DNA from: Halomonas sp. M20
GTDB lineage: Bacteria; Pseudomonadota; Gammaproteobacteria; Pseudomonadales; Halomonadaceae
Reading direction: 5' to 3'
DNA length: 64,000 bases
Assembly (NCBI RefSeq): GCF_020622265.1
Contig: NZ_JACNMQ010000003.1
Location: forward strand, 466,352 to 530,351
Below are positions 53,587-62,197 of this stretch, in pieces. A program made the position numbers and the translations under genes. Within the stretch, counting starts at the first letter, position 1. Each line of letters starts with the position of its first letter. The notes under the pieces are model-generated. The model was given only the letters and a program-made list of their open reading frames with translations, had not been told where the DNA came from and searched no databases.

Positions 53587-54138
53587 TCATGAATCCTCTT
53601 TATCGGGACTCGGGTAGACGAGGTCACCGTTTTCGTTGGCCTGGGCCGTCTCGGTCATCGTCGCGGGCTGGATACGATCGGCGTTCATCAGGTGATAGAC
53701 CTGCTCGCCGCGGTGAAGCAAATGATCGGCGATGATACGTCGGTGGCAACGCCACCATACCGCTTCCGCGCACATAATCGCGCACGTCTGGCGGTGACCG
53801 AGTTCGATCAACGCAGTAAGCCCCTCGCGAAACGTTTCCGACAAGGCATAGTCCGCATAGTTATGAAAGCTGCGGTTGTGCCAGTAGCCATTGACCTCAT
53901 CCTCGACGGTTTTCGACCGGTTACGCAGGCCGGCCAGCTCAGCGCTGTGCGAGTAACCGATACCCAGTGGCGCAAGGGAGTCGGATAGTTCATCATGATT
54001 GAATTGGGGGTTGGTACGCGAGCGCGGCATGGCCCTGACATCGACGACATGCTCGACTTCGGCCACGCCGAGCAACGCGACGAACTCATCTAGCGTGCGA
54101 GTCGAGTGACCTACCGTATAAAAGGCATGTTTCACCAC
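53587..54138 (-). CDS. DUF488 family protein
   Basis: A 183-residue protein. Family signatures are YTVGHSTRTLDEFVALL, VVDVRAMPRSRTNPQFN, GIGYSHSAELAGLRN and CAEAVWWRCHRRIIAD with its Cys and His conserved. DUF488 proteins have unknown function. The first codon appears to be GTG, with AAGGGA upstream. It is 111 bases upstream of the quinone oxidoreductase on the same strand, possibly cotranscribed, and divergent from lysE. Confidence 0.85.
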   Translation of the reverse strand: MVKHAFYTVGHSTRTLDEFVALLGVAEVEHVVDVRAMPRSRTNPQFNHDELSDSLAPLGIGYSHSAELAGLRNRSKTVEDEVNGYWHNRSFHNYADYALSETFREGLTALIELGHRQTCAIMCAEAVWWRCHRRIIADHLLHRGEQVYHLMNADRIQPATMTETAQANENGDLVYPSPDKEDS

Positions 54139-54167
54139 AGTAATCCCTTATATTATCTGTGCCGAGT

Positions 54168-54189
54168 ATGCTTCCAGCCTTGGAAGCAT
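54168..54189. promoter_or_regulatory. Inverted repeat between DUF488 gene and lysE-type gene
   Basis: ATGCTTCCA and TGGAAGCAT form a perfect 9-bp inverted repeat with a GCCT spacer in the 152-base divergent gap. With no stop upstream on either strand, it is more likely an operator than a terminator; the regulator is unknown. Confidence 0.4.
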
Positions 54190-54290
54190 TTGAGTTTAGT
54201 CTTGCAAGTCGTACCAAGGAATCAATGGTGACCGCAAACGTATCGTGCAATTATCGATGACGAGTTGACAACACCCAACAAGGAACGCTC

Positions 54291-54905
54291 ATGTCGCTGG
54301 AAATTTGGATCTCCTTCGCTCTAGCCTCGGTGCTTATCCTCGTCTCGCCAGGGCCTGCCGTGGCGCTGCTGATTGCAACCGGTATCAATCGTGGCCGTAA
54401 AGCCGCATTGGCTCTGCTGCCAGGCTTTTTCCTGGGCGATCTGGTCGCCATGACGCTTTCCTTTGCCGGCGTCGGTGCGCTACTGATGGCATCCGCCGAA
54501 TGGTTCAGCATTTTCAAATGGCTAGGGGCCGCCTATCTGATTTATCTTGGCGTCAAGATGTGGCGTGAAGCCGGCCAGCTGGGTGATCTGAAGCCAGCGG
54601 GGGTCAATATCCGACTAGGCACCGCCAAGGCCTTTCTGATCACCGTGCTCAATCCCAAAAGCATACTGTTCTTCATGGCGTTCATGCCGCAGTTCGTGGC
54701 AGCGGATCAGCCACTTTTCCCCCAACTTGCGATCCTCTTCTCGACATTCCTGGTTCTCGGTGTTCTGACAGACCTGTCCTATACCCTGCTTTCTACCAGT
54801 GGCGGCAGGTTTCTGACGGCACGCCTGCGGCGCGTACTGCACCGCAGCGGCGCAGGTTGCCTGATAGGCGCAGGAGCATTGGTTGCCGCGATGCGTCGGC
54901 CCTGA
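54291..54905 (+). CDS. LysE/RhtB-family amino acid exporter
   Basis: A 204-residue, six-helix exporter. The signature SPGPAVALLIATGINRGRKAALALLPGFFLGDLV is at residues 17-50, followed by LGAAYLIYLGVKMW and AFLITVLNPKSILFFMAFMPQFV. Substrate is uncertain among amino acids such as homoserine, threonine or lysine. GGAACG lies before the ATG. Confidence 0.93.
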   Translation: MSLEIWISFALASVLILVSPGPAVALLIATGINRGRKAALALLPGFFLGDLVAMTLSFAGVGALLMASAEWFSIFKWLGAAYLIYLGVKMWREAGQLGDLKPAGVNIRLGTAKAFLITVLNPKSILFFMAFMPQFVAADQPLFPQLAILFSTFLVLGVLTDLSYTLLSTSGGRFLTARLRRVLHRSGAGCLIGAGALVAAMRRP

Positions 54906-54969
54906 AGCCCACGATCATGAAAATCGTAGAGCAGCATCGAGGAACGATCTGCAAGGGAAACAATAACCT

Positions 54970-55857
54970 GTGACGGCAGTACACCATACTTATGGTACTG
55001 GACGAGCTGTTCTCGCTGTAATCATTGCCGTTATGGCCTTATCTCTAGGCGACGCGATCATCAAGGCAACCAGTCTGTCATTGCCGCTCTGGGAGATGTA
55101 TATCCTTCGCTCAGCTCTCGCCATGCTAGTCCTGGGGTGGCTAACATGGCGCAATGGCTTCACTCCGTTTGGATCGCTGTTCTGGGTCATCATCCGTAGC
55201 GCTCTGCTAGTCCTCATGTGGATGAGTTACTACGTATCTCTACCGCTTATGCCTCTCTCATTGGCGGCTGCGGTCTATTACACCTCTCCCATCTTGATAA
55301 CGATCATCGCCGCGATTCTTGCCCGGCGATGGCCACGGCCTCGCACTCTATTCGCCATTGCGCTCGGGTTTGGCGGCGTTGTTCTCGTGCTCCGACCCGA
55401 TACATCCGGGTTTCAGATCGCCACCCTGCTGCCTCTCCTTGCAGCATTTTTATACGCCTGCGCGATGGTTCTTACTTCAGTCAAGTGTCGTAGCGACGAT
55501 CCGTTTGCGCTCGCCCTCGCACTGAATATCGCATTCATCGTCGGTGGGGTATTTCTCGGCATGTTCTCGGGGCAAGAAGGATCGTTCATCCTCGGACCTT
55601 GGCAAGACCTCGATGTAAAACTGATTGGTATTGTGGCGATTCTCGCCGTGGCTATCCTGGTTGGTAGTGTCGGCGCGGCCATTGCCTATCAGAATGGCCC
55701 ACCCGCGGCCATAGCCGCGTTCGATTACAGCTATCTGGTGTTCAGCTTGATTTGGGGAGGTATATTCTTCAGCGAGTTGCCGGACATACCAGCCTTGCTT
55801 GGAATAGCTATCATCGTAGGGGCTGGACTCCTTGCGCTACCACACCGCAAGCATTGA
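54970..55857 (+). CDS. EamA/DMT-superfamily transporter
   Basis: A 295-residue protein with ten hydrophobic helices in two EamA repeats, for example ALSLGDAIIKATSL, LPLWEMYILRSAL, AAAVYYTSPILITIIAAILARRW and FDYSYLVFSLIWGGIFFSELP. It is likely a drug/metabolite exporter or permease (RarD-like/YdcZ group), substrate unknown. The start is a GTG at 54970; the AAGGGA before it is distant, so the exact start is unsure. It lies 64 bases after lysE. Confidence 0.85.
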   Translation: MTAVHHTYGTGRAVLAVIIAVMALSLGDAIIKATSLSLPLWEMYILRSALAMLVLGWLTWRNGFTPFGSLFWVIIRSALLVLMWMSYYVSLPLMPLSLAAAVYYTSPILITIIAAILARRWPRPRTLFAIALGFGGVVLVLRPDTSGFQIATLLPLLAAFLYACAMVLTSVKCRSDDPFALALALNIAFIVGGVFLGMFSGQEGSFILGPWQDLDVKLIGIVAILAVAILVGSVGAAIAYQNGPPAAIAAFDYSYLVFSLIWGGIFFSELPDIPALLGIAIIVGAGLLALPHRKH

Positions 55858-56033
55858 TCGGAATAATAGATATAGCCCCTTTTCTTTAAGCATGCTTCTA
55901 CACGGTACAGAAGGCGCATGGTCAGGCTGGAATCATCGAGCCTGGACCTAAAAATGCTCGTCTAATGAACTGTTACCCATCATACCAATAGAGGTGGAAC
56001 GTCATTTATGCGACGGCTAGACGTCTTTTCTAT

Positions 56034-56612
56034 TCACAACACTTCCGGAAAAGACTCGAGACCGCGAACGAAGCGCTCTTTGTAGCCATCGAATATGGCC
56101 TTGTCCTGCTTGAAGGCTTGAATCACCGCCCGCTGATCGAAGTGCATGGTGCGTGGAATGTCGTCCAGCTTGGTGGCAGCGTGCCTGGAACTTACGCCGA
56201 TGCGGGTGCCATCCGGGCCATCGAACCAGCGTTTGATACCGCACTCTCGGAACATCTTTTCCTGATCGGCATTCATCGCGTTGACTCGCAGCGGCGCCTT
56301 GAGGGCCAGCTCACCAATCAAGCGTTCCGCAGGCTGGGCCACGGTGTCACTGTCCAGGCCGGTGAGCAGCACCACTTCCATGCTTTCACCCAACTCATCG
56401 AGTACCAGCAGCGCCAATGCAATCGGTCGCGATTCATTGTCGATCAGCGCCAGCACCCGGGCTGCTTCCTGGGTGACCAGCACACTCAAGGTGCCGGCGA
56501 AGATAGCCAGTGGCGCAATACCCGCGTCATGACCGTAAACCTCGGCGCACAGCCGCGCGAGACAGGCGTCGCGCTGGGTTTCATCCTTTACGTGCACCAC
56601 TTTCATCGACAT
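56034..56612 (-). CDS. Unrecognised protein, possibly an acetyltransferase-like fold
   Basis: A 192-residue soluble protein. The first two thirds alternate helices and strands (ARVLALIDNESRPIALALLVLDELG, MEVVLLTGLDSD, and FRECGIKRWFDG), a layout seen in GNAT proteins, but no acetyl-CoA motif is visible, so this is only a fold guess. The C-terminal third is basic and helical. It is a lone gene, convergent with EamA and divergent from the phosphodiesterase gene. The ATG gives MSMKVVHV. Confidence 0.55.
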   Translation of the reverse strand: MSMKVVHVKDETQRDACLARLCAEVYGHDAGIAPLAIFAGTLSVLVTQEAARVLALIDNESRPIALALLVLDELGESMEVVLLTGLDSDTVAQPAERLIGELALKAPLRVNAMNADQEKMFRECGIKRWFDGPDGTRIGVSSRHAATKLDDIPRTMHFDQRAVIQAFKQDKAIFDGYKERFVRGLESFPEVL

Positions 56613-56876
56613 TGCTCCAAAAAATTATCGCTCTGCCCGCAAGCGGAACCGGTAGACAGGCAAAAGCTCGCAGATTAGCAGGCTTTCCCGTGTCGTACCA
56701 AGACTGCGCCTGGGTGAGTCGGACCACGTTCATGTATCAATAAAGCATATCGTTTGGCGCTGCTATCGCATTGGTGATTTTTGTCATCAAACTGCGCTAG
56801 CCTAGCGTAGGCAGCTAGACAGCCAAGGCCGTAAGGTGCATTGATCACCTCCTCCATCACTCCGAGAGCATCATTC

Positions 56877-57650
56877 ATGAGCAACGCCCCCGTGCCGCTC
56901 GCCGAGACTAAATCGACTCCAGTGCTGACGACGACCATGGCCCATCGCGGGCTTTCCGCCAGGGCGCCGGAGAATACCCTGTCCGCGGTTAGGGCCGCCC
57001 ATGCCAAGGGAGCGCGCTGGATCGAACTCGACGTTCAACTGCTGGGGGATGGCACGCCGGTCATCTGGCACGACAGCGGCGTCCGGCGCTGCTCGAATGG
57101 TTGGGGCAAACTGCGAGACATGGACATTGCTCGCGCCAAACGGCTCGACGTGGGCAGCTGGTTCGATAGATCCTTCGCGGGTGAGCGCATGGCGACTCTG
57201 GATGAGATGCTAGCCCTTGTCGACGTGTTGAATCTAAGCCTCAATCTCGAGATCAAGGTCAACCCAGGCCGCGATGCCCGTGCACTCGTCGATGCGGTGC
57301 TGCCTCGGCTGATGGAGGCATTGCCAGCCCAGCGGTTGATCCTCTCGTCGTTCAGCGAGGTGGCACTGGAAACCCTGCGAGCACGAGAACCCGATCCCGA
57401 GAAACTGCATTTGGCCGTTCTGCACAAGAAGCCGCCGCGTAACTGGGCTGAAACTGCAATGCGACTGAGCGCCTATAGCCTGCACGTCGATTGGCGTCGC
57501 CTGGATGCCAGAACAGCGCTGGCCATGGCTTCAAGCTCCTATAAACTCTTGTGCTACACCGTCAACGATCCACAAGTGTTTGCGCGACTACGCGAATGGG
57601 GTGTAGACAGCGCTATCAGCGACGATCCTGGACGTCTAGTGCCTTTTTGA
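56877..57650 (+). CDS. Glycerophosphodiester phosphodiesterase (UgpQ-like)
   Basis: A 257-residue cytoplasmic-type GDPD (no signal peptide) that splits glycerophosphodiesters to glycerol 3-phosphate and an alcohol. The active site is visible: His23-Arg24 in AHRG, Glu32-Asn33-Thr34 in PENT, Glu50 and Asp52 in ELDVQ, His65 in WHDS. Later NLEIKVNPG holds another metal ligand. ATG at 56877 has GAGAG 12 bases upstream; a TTG at 56841 with AAGGTG is an alternative. Confidence 0.9.
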   Translation: MSNAPVPLAETKSTPVLTTTMAHRGLSARAPENTLSAVRAAHAKGARWIELDVQLLGDGTPVIWHDSGVRRCSNGWGKLRDMDIARAKRLDVGSWFDRSFAGERMATLDEMLALVDVLNLSLNLEIKVNPGRDARALVDAVLPRLMEALPAQRLILSSFSEVALETLRAREPDPEKLHLAVLHKKPPRNWAETAMRLSAYSLHVDWRRLDARTALAMASSSYKLLCYTVNDPQVFARLREWGVDSAISDDPGRLVPF

Positions 57651-57734
57651 GCGCCTCTTTTTTTGAACATCTCTTGGTAACTCGGTGCGTCTCAGCGATT
57701 GACTTGGACTATTACGCCAATCAGAATTCCCGAT

Positions 57735-57920
57735 CGTTGAGATCCAGGTGCCCGGGAAGTGGATGAAAGCTCCACACTGCCCCCGCAACGGTGATCGCGC
57801 ATATCGATGGCAAGGCTTTAGAGCATCATTCAAGCCGGCCACTGTCCGAAGGGATGGGAAGGTGTCATCGATCGGCGGAATATTTGGGTTCCGCCCCGCG
57901 TCAGTCCGGAGACCGGCCTG
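57735..57920 (+). promoter_or_regulatory. Cobalamin riboswitch upstream of btuB
   Basis: The aptamer core is recognisable: GGTGCCCGGGAAGTGGATGAAAG, ACTGCCCCCGCAACGGTGA, AAGCCGGCCACTGTCCGAAG, GGGATGGGAAGG and the B12 box GTCAGTCCGGAGACCGGCC. This AdoCbl-binding fold, about 185 bases, lies 170 bases before the btuB ATG and should shut off btuB when B12 is plentiful. A hairpin that may act as terminator follows. Confidence 0.95.
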
Positions 57921-57928
57921 AATCTCTG

Positions 57929-57967
57929 CACTGGCTGATGCGGAGGGCTTCGCCAGTGGCGGCTTTT
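57929..57967 (+). terminator. Expression-platform hairpin of the cobalamin riboswitch
   Basis: CACTGGC pairs with GCCAGTG around a 16-base loop, then GCGGCTTTTATT. It could terminate transcription when ligand is bound; mutual exclusion with the aptamer was not modelled. Confidence 0.6.
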
Positions 57968-58089
57968 ATTGGGCTTGCCGGCGTATTGCGTTCGTCACCA
58001 GCGGCACTTCCTGTGAGTCGTCACAATTTGTCCTTCTCATTGCGTATCGAAGCAACACACAATTTACGCGCGTGAGGAACACAATCATC

Positions 58090-59958
58090 ATGTTGTACAA
58101 GAAGAACACCCTGTGGCTGGCGATCGCGGCCCTGACCGCAGGAACAGCCCATGCCCAGCAAGGCCTGAATCTGGACGATATCCAGGTCACCGCCAACCGA
58201 CTACCCCAATCCCAGACGGACGTGCTGGCCAGCACCACCATCATCGAGCGAGAGGAAATCGAGCGTCTGCAGGCGGAGTCGGTCATCGATCTGTTGCAGG
58301 CCCGGGCCGGGGTCGAAATCACCCAGAACGGACCGCCGGGCACCATCAGTAGCCTCTTCCTGCGCGGCAGCAACTCCAATCACAGCGTCGTGCTGGTGGA
58401 TGGCGTACGCCTCAATTCCGCGGTGGATGGCGGCACCAGCCTCGAGTTTCTCGACCCGTCCGCCATCGAGCGTATCGAGATCGTGCGTGGGCCTCGGGCC
58501 ACGACCTATGGCGCGGACGCCATTGGCGGCGTGATTCAGATCTTTACTCGCCAAGGCAGCCAGGAAGGCACCCAGGCCGCTTTGACAGCTCGTGTTGGCG
58601 GCAACGACAGCCAGCGCCAGAATCTCTGGGTCGGCACGGGCGGCGACGATACTCGGCTCAACGCCACTCTGTTCAATCGTGAAACCGACGGCTTCAATGC
58701 CCACACAGGCGATGACAGCAATGAGCGCGACGGCTACACCGGGCGCGGCGGCCAACTCTCTCTATCCCATCGTTTCGATGAGCGGGTCAGTGCCCGGGTC
58801 AGCGCTCTGCGTCAGGACTTCAAGGCGGATTACGACAACTGTTTTCGTAGCGGCGACTTTCTCGCGCCCCCCTCTAGCGACTGCACGAGCGAAGGCTATC
58901 AGCAGAGCATCGGCGGCCGAGTGGATATCGCATTGCAGCCGAATTGGGATATCGGCATTACCGCCGGTCATTTCGACGAGGTGCGCCGGGAGTATTATCG
59001 CAACGAACGCCAGTCCCGCACCGCCACCAAGCGCGATGAGGTGGGTCTGCAGAATCTGTTCTATCAGGCTAATGGCGTCACCACGCTCGGGGTCGATTAC
59101 CGGCATGAAAGCGTCGACTTCTCGAACCGAGCGAATCAGAACTATGAAAAGGACAGCCGCGAGAATGTCGGCCTCTATGGCCTGGTGGAGCGTGAATACG
59201 GCGCCCATCAGCTCTCCGGCTCGCTGCGCTATGACGACGATTCCCTGTTCGACGACGAGACCACCGGCAGCCTGGGTTACGGCTATCGTCTGAGCCCCAA
59301 TCAGCGCCTGGGCGCCAGCTATGCCACCGCCTACAAGGCGCCAAGCCTGAGCGATCTGTATGGCACGTTTGATCCCAACCCGGATCTGGAGGCGGAAACC
59401 GCGAAGAACGTCGAGGCCTTCTGGGAATATCGCCGGGATAATTTCGATACGCGAATCACAGCATTCGAGAATCGCATCGATGACCTGATCGTCTATACCG
59501 GGGGATTTCTCGACGGCAGCTATCGCAACGTGGACGAGGCCCGTATTCGCGGCGTGGAACTCTCCGGCGGCTGGGAAGGTAAGCGGCTGGCCACGCGCCT
59601 GGCGCTGACTTTTCAGGACCCGGAAGTGCGCCAGTGGTCCGATCCTTTCGCCGGCATCGAGGAAGGCGATCGTCTGCTCAATCGGGCCGAGCGGTTTGCC
59701 CGACTGGACGTCGATTACGCCCTGCTCGATCAGGTTCAAGTGGGGTCGACGCTACGCGCCTACAGCGAACGCACTTCCTACGGCGGCGCCGAGGTAGGCG
59801 GCTTCGGGCTGCTCGATCTGCGCACATCCTGGCAGGTCACGCCGAAAGTCGAACTCTCCGCCAAGGTCGAGAACGTCCTCGACAAGCAGTATCAGCTCGT
59901 CGATGGCTACAACACCCGGGATCGCTACGTGGAAGGAGGCGTTACCGTACGCTACTGA
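58090..59958 (+). CDS. btuB: TonB-dependent vitamin B12 outer-membrane receptor
   Basis: A 622-residue receptor (E. coli 614) with a signal peptide ending AHA22 and TonB box region LDDIQVTANR (29-37). The plug domain has VIDLLQARAGVEIT, SLFLRGSNSNHSVVLVDGVRLN and ERIEIVRGPRATTYGADAIGGVIQIFT, followed by a 22-strand barrel ending with aromatic Tyr at the C-terminus. B12 specificity is supported by the cobalamin riboswitch. ATG at 58090 has GAGGAA upstream; a GTG six codons earlier is possible. Confidence 0.95.
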   Translation: MLYKKNTLWLAIAALTAGTAHAQQGLNLDDIQVTANRLPQSQTDVLASTTIIEREEIERLQAESVIDLLQARAGVEITQNGPPGTISSLFLRGSNSNHSVVLVDGVRLNSAVDGGTSLEFLDPSAIERIEIVRGPRATTYGADAIGGVIQIFTRQGSQEGTQAALTARVGGNDSQRQNLWVGTGGDDTRLNATLFNRETDGFNAHTGDDSNERDGYTGRGGQLSLSHRFDERVSARVSALRQDFKADYDNCFRSGDFLAPPSSDCTSEGYQQSIGGRVDIALQPNWDIGITAGHFDEVRREYYRNERQSRTATKRDEVGLQNLFYQANGVTTLGVDYRHESVDFSNRANQNYEKDSRENVGLYGLVEREYGAHQLSGSLRYDDDSLFDDETTGSLGYGYRLSPNQRLGASYATAYKAPSLSDLYGTFDPNPDLEAETAKNVEAFWEYRRDNFDTRITAFENRIDDLIVYTGGFLDGSYRNVDEARIRGVELSGGWEGKRLATRLALTFQDPEVRQWSDPFAGIEEGDRLLNRAERFARLDVDYALLDQVQVGSTLRAYSERTSYGGAEVGGFGLLDLRTSWQVTPKVELSAKVENVLDKQYQLVDGYNTRDRYVEGGVTVRY

Positions 59959-60150
59959 GCGGCCTCTTGTCTTTATCGCCCCGAAACCCTTGAACTGGTG
60001 CCAACCATCCAGCCCGGTTGGCACCATCCCGTCTCTGCTTTTCCTGTCGAGTAACTGCTAATCTTTGTAGAACATTGTGTGGTCTTTTGTCGCAGAGATC
60101 ACCGCGATGCCGATAATAACGATTGTTGCCCGACAAAAAGGAACATAACA

Positions 60151-61491
60151 ATGAGCAAGACCCCCTCAGGACCTCACGATGAAAAGACCCGGGGCATTCA
60201 CGAACTCTATGCTGAAGATCCTCTAGCCGCGGACAAGGAACTCTGGGATCGGGAAACCGACCCGCTCAGCCGACGCGGCTTTCTCAAACGCAGCAGCCTG
60301 CTGGCCATGGCCGCCGCAGTGGGAGCTTCCATCCCATTTGCCGACAAGATGCCCAGCGGGCTGATCCCGGCGGCGCTGGCCCAAAGCGATGAGCCTTTCA
60401 GCATCGAAGGCAAGGAAGGACTGACCGTACTCAACGACCGCCCCGTCAATGCGGAAACACCGCCCCATCTGCTCGATGATGACGTGACACCGGCCAAGTA
60501 CATGTTCGTGCGCAACAACGGCTTGCCCCCGGAGCAATCGGGTATCGATGTCGACAGTTGGACGCTGGAGATTGCCGGCGAATCCTGTCAGAACCCCAAG
60601 AGCTTCACCATCGCCGAACTCAAGAAGCAGTTCGATCAGCACACCTATCAATTGACGGTGGAGTGTGGCGGCAATGGCCGTGCGGAATTCAACCCTTCTG
60701 CCAGCGGCAACCAATGGACCACCGGTGCCGTGGCCTGCCCCTCCTATACCGGGGTGCGCGTGAAGGATGTGCTCGAAGCCTGCGGCATCAAGAATGATGC
60801 GGTGTACATCGGCTATTATGGCGCCGACACTCATATCAGCGGCGATCCGAAGAAAGAACCCATCTCCCGGGGCGTACCTATGGAAAAAGCCTTGGAGGAT
60901 GAGTCCCTGATCGCCTGGGCAATGAATGATGAAGACATTCCCTACCAGAACGGTTATCCGCTACGCCTAGTCTGCGGTGGCTGGCCTGGCTCGGTGTCCG
61001 GTAAATGGCTCAACAAGATCGTCATCCGTAATCAGAAACATGATGGCGCAAAGATGGCCCCGCCCTCCTACAGTGTGCCCAAGCACCCGGTGGCGCCAGG
61101 TACGGATGTACCGCTCGACGAGTTCGTGACCATCCATGCCATGCCGGTGAAGTCTCTGATCACCTTTCCCAAGTCCGGCATCACTCATTCAGATCCCGGC
61201 CCTCTCGAGGTGCGCGGCCATGCCTGGGCGGGAGATCTATCGGTCAAGGAGGTAGAGGTTTCCACGGATTTCGGCGTCACTTGGCAAAAAGCCGAACTCA
61301 AGGAGGCGCCCAACCGGCTGGCCTGGCAGCGTTTCACCACCGAGGTCACCTTTCCCGAGCCGGGCTATTACGAAGTCTGGGCCAAGGCCGTAGATAGCGA
61401 AGGCAATGCCCAGCCCATGGTCGTGCCCGGCTGGAACCCCAAGGGCTATCTCAACAACGCCTGCCACCGTATAGCGGTCCAGGTCGCCTGA
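60151..61491 (+). CDS. sorA: Molybdopterin sulfite dehydrogenase catalytic subunit, SorA type
   Basis: A 446-residue, Tat-exported sulfite oxidase-family enzyme. The twin-arginine signal is SRRGFLKRSS (Arg41-Arg42). The Mo-ligand cysteine is Cys172 in LTVECGGNGR; HISGDPKKEPISRGVP and NGYPLRLVCGGWPGSVSGKWL line the pterin and active site, and the C-terminal dimerisation domain follows (ESWEV-like VKEVEVSTDFGVTW). It oxidises sulfite to sulfate in the periplasm. SD AAAAAGGA precedes the ATG. The cytochrome subunit gene lies 171 bases on, after a repeat. Confidence 0.9.
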   Translation: MSKTPSGPHDEKTRGIHELYAEDPLAADKELWDRETDPLSRRGFLKRSSLLAMAAAVGASIPFADKMPSGLIPAALAQSDEPFSIEGKEGLTVLNDRPVNAETPPHLLDDDVTPAKYMFVRNNGLPPEQSGIDVDSWTLEIAGESCQNPKSFTIAELKKQFDQHTYQLTVECGGNGRAEFNPSASGNQWTTGAVACPSYTGVRVKDVLEACGIKNDAVYIGYYGADTHISGDPKKEPISRGVPMEKALEDESLIAWAMNDEDIPYQNGYPLRLVCGGWPGSVSGKWLNKIVIRNQKHDGAKMAPPSYSVPKHPVAPGTDVPLDEFVTIHAMPVKSLITFPKSGITHSDPGPLEVRGHAWAGDLSVKEVEVSTDFGVTWQKAELKEAPNRLAWQRFTTEVTFPEPGYYEVWAKAVDSEGNAQPMVVPGWNPKGYLNNACHRIAVQVA

Positions 61492-61494
61492 GAG

Positions 61495-61646
61495 GGTATC
61501 AACAAAATGTCTGCACTCGGCAATACATCGTTGAAATTGTCCTCGTACGCGAGCCCGGCCAAAATGCTCATTTACGCCATGTAAACTGCGCTTTTTTTGA
61601 CCAATTTCGCCTTGTCTTGTCTTCGTTCGCCTGTTTTGTAAACACC
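61495..61646. repeat. Interspersed repeat, copy 2, between sorA and the cytochrome gene
   Basis: This 152-base stretch is an inverted-orientation relative of 2990-3129. On the minus strand it has the purine-rich arm with CAAGGCGAAATTGG, the shared near-palindrome TTTACATGGCGTAAA, and the right arm GCCGAGTGCAGACATTTT. The ends GGTATCAACAAAAT and the complement of TTTTGTAAACACC are imperfect inverted repeats. It sits three bases after the sorA stop. Confidence 0.75.
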
Positions 61647-61662
61647 CTCTGAGGAGACGCTC

Positions 61663-62040
61663 ATGAACGCAAAAAACACGATTGGCGTCGCGCTGGTGAT
61701 AGCCGCCTTCTTGCCTCTTTCAGGGCAAGCCCAGGAAACCGATCCAGACAGCGGTTTCGTTATTGATGAGGGTTGGCAGGTAGTCAACGCCAACTGCACC
61801 GCCTGTCATTCAGCCAAGCTGGTGACCCAAAACAGCGGTTCACGAAATCGCTGGGAATATCTCATTCGCTGGATGCAGAAGACTCAAGGCCTGTGGCAAT
61901 TCCAGCCGGAAATGGAAAGCACCATCCTGGACTATCTGGCCAAGCACTACGGCCCCAAGGAGGATGCCCGACGCCCACCCCTAGCTCGCGAGCTGTTGCC
62001 AGATAACCCCTACAAGCAAACCAGCGACGCGTCAGGTTAA
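61663..62040 (+). CDS. sorB: Cytochrome c subunit of sulfite dehydrogenase, SorB type
   Basis: A 125-residue periplasmic monoheme cytochrome. The signal peptide ends near GQA; the heme site is CTACH in VVNANCTACHSAK, and a likely axial Met lies in RWMQKTQGLW. The short length and place after sorA match SorB, which accepts electrons from SorA. GAGGAGA is close to the ATG at 61663. The repeat copy lies between the two genes. Confidence 0.85.
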   Translation: MNAKNTIGVALVIAAFLPLSGQAQETDPDSGFVIDEGWQVVNANCTACHSAKLVTQNSGSRNRWEYLIRWMQKTQGLWQFQPEMESTILDYLAKHYGPKEDARRPPLARELLPDNPYKQTSDASG

Positions 62041-62069
62041 ACATCTGATCGCAACAGCCTTGGTACTTG

Positions 62070-62109
62070 CCCCCTAGGATTGAATCCCATCCAATCGTAG
62101 GGGGTTTTT
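62070..62109 (+). terminator. Terminator after sorB
   Basis: CCCCCTAG-GATTG pairs with CAATC-GTAGGGGG with one mismatch, followed by five T. Confidence 0.85.
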
Positions 62110-62197
62110 CATACTCGCGTTGAACCACCGCTCTATAGCGATTTACCAACGGCTAACGTAGCGTATGCACGAAGCAACAAGCTCCGGGATGACCAGC

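Noticed and set aside
58762..59739. A 325-codon minus-strand frame opposite btuB
   Set aside because: Shadow of btuB; no signal or motif.
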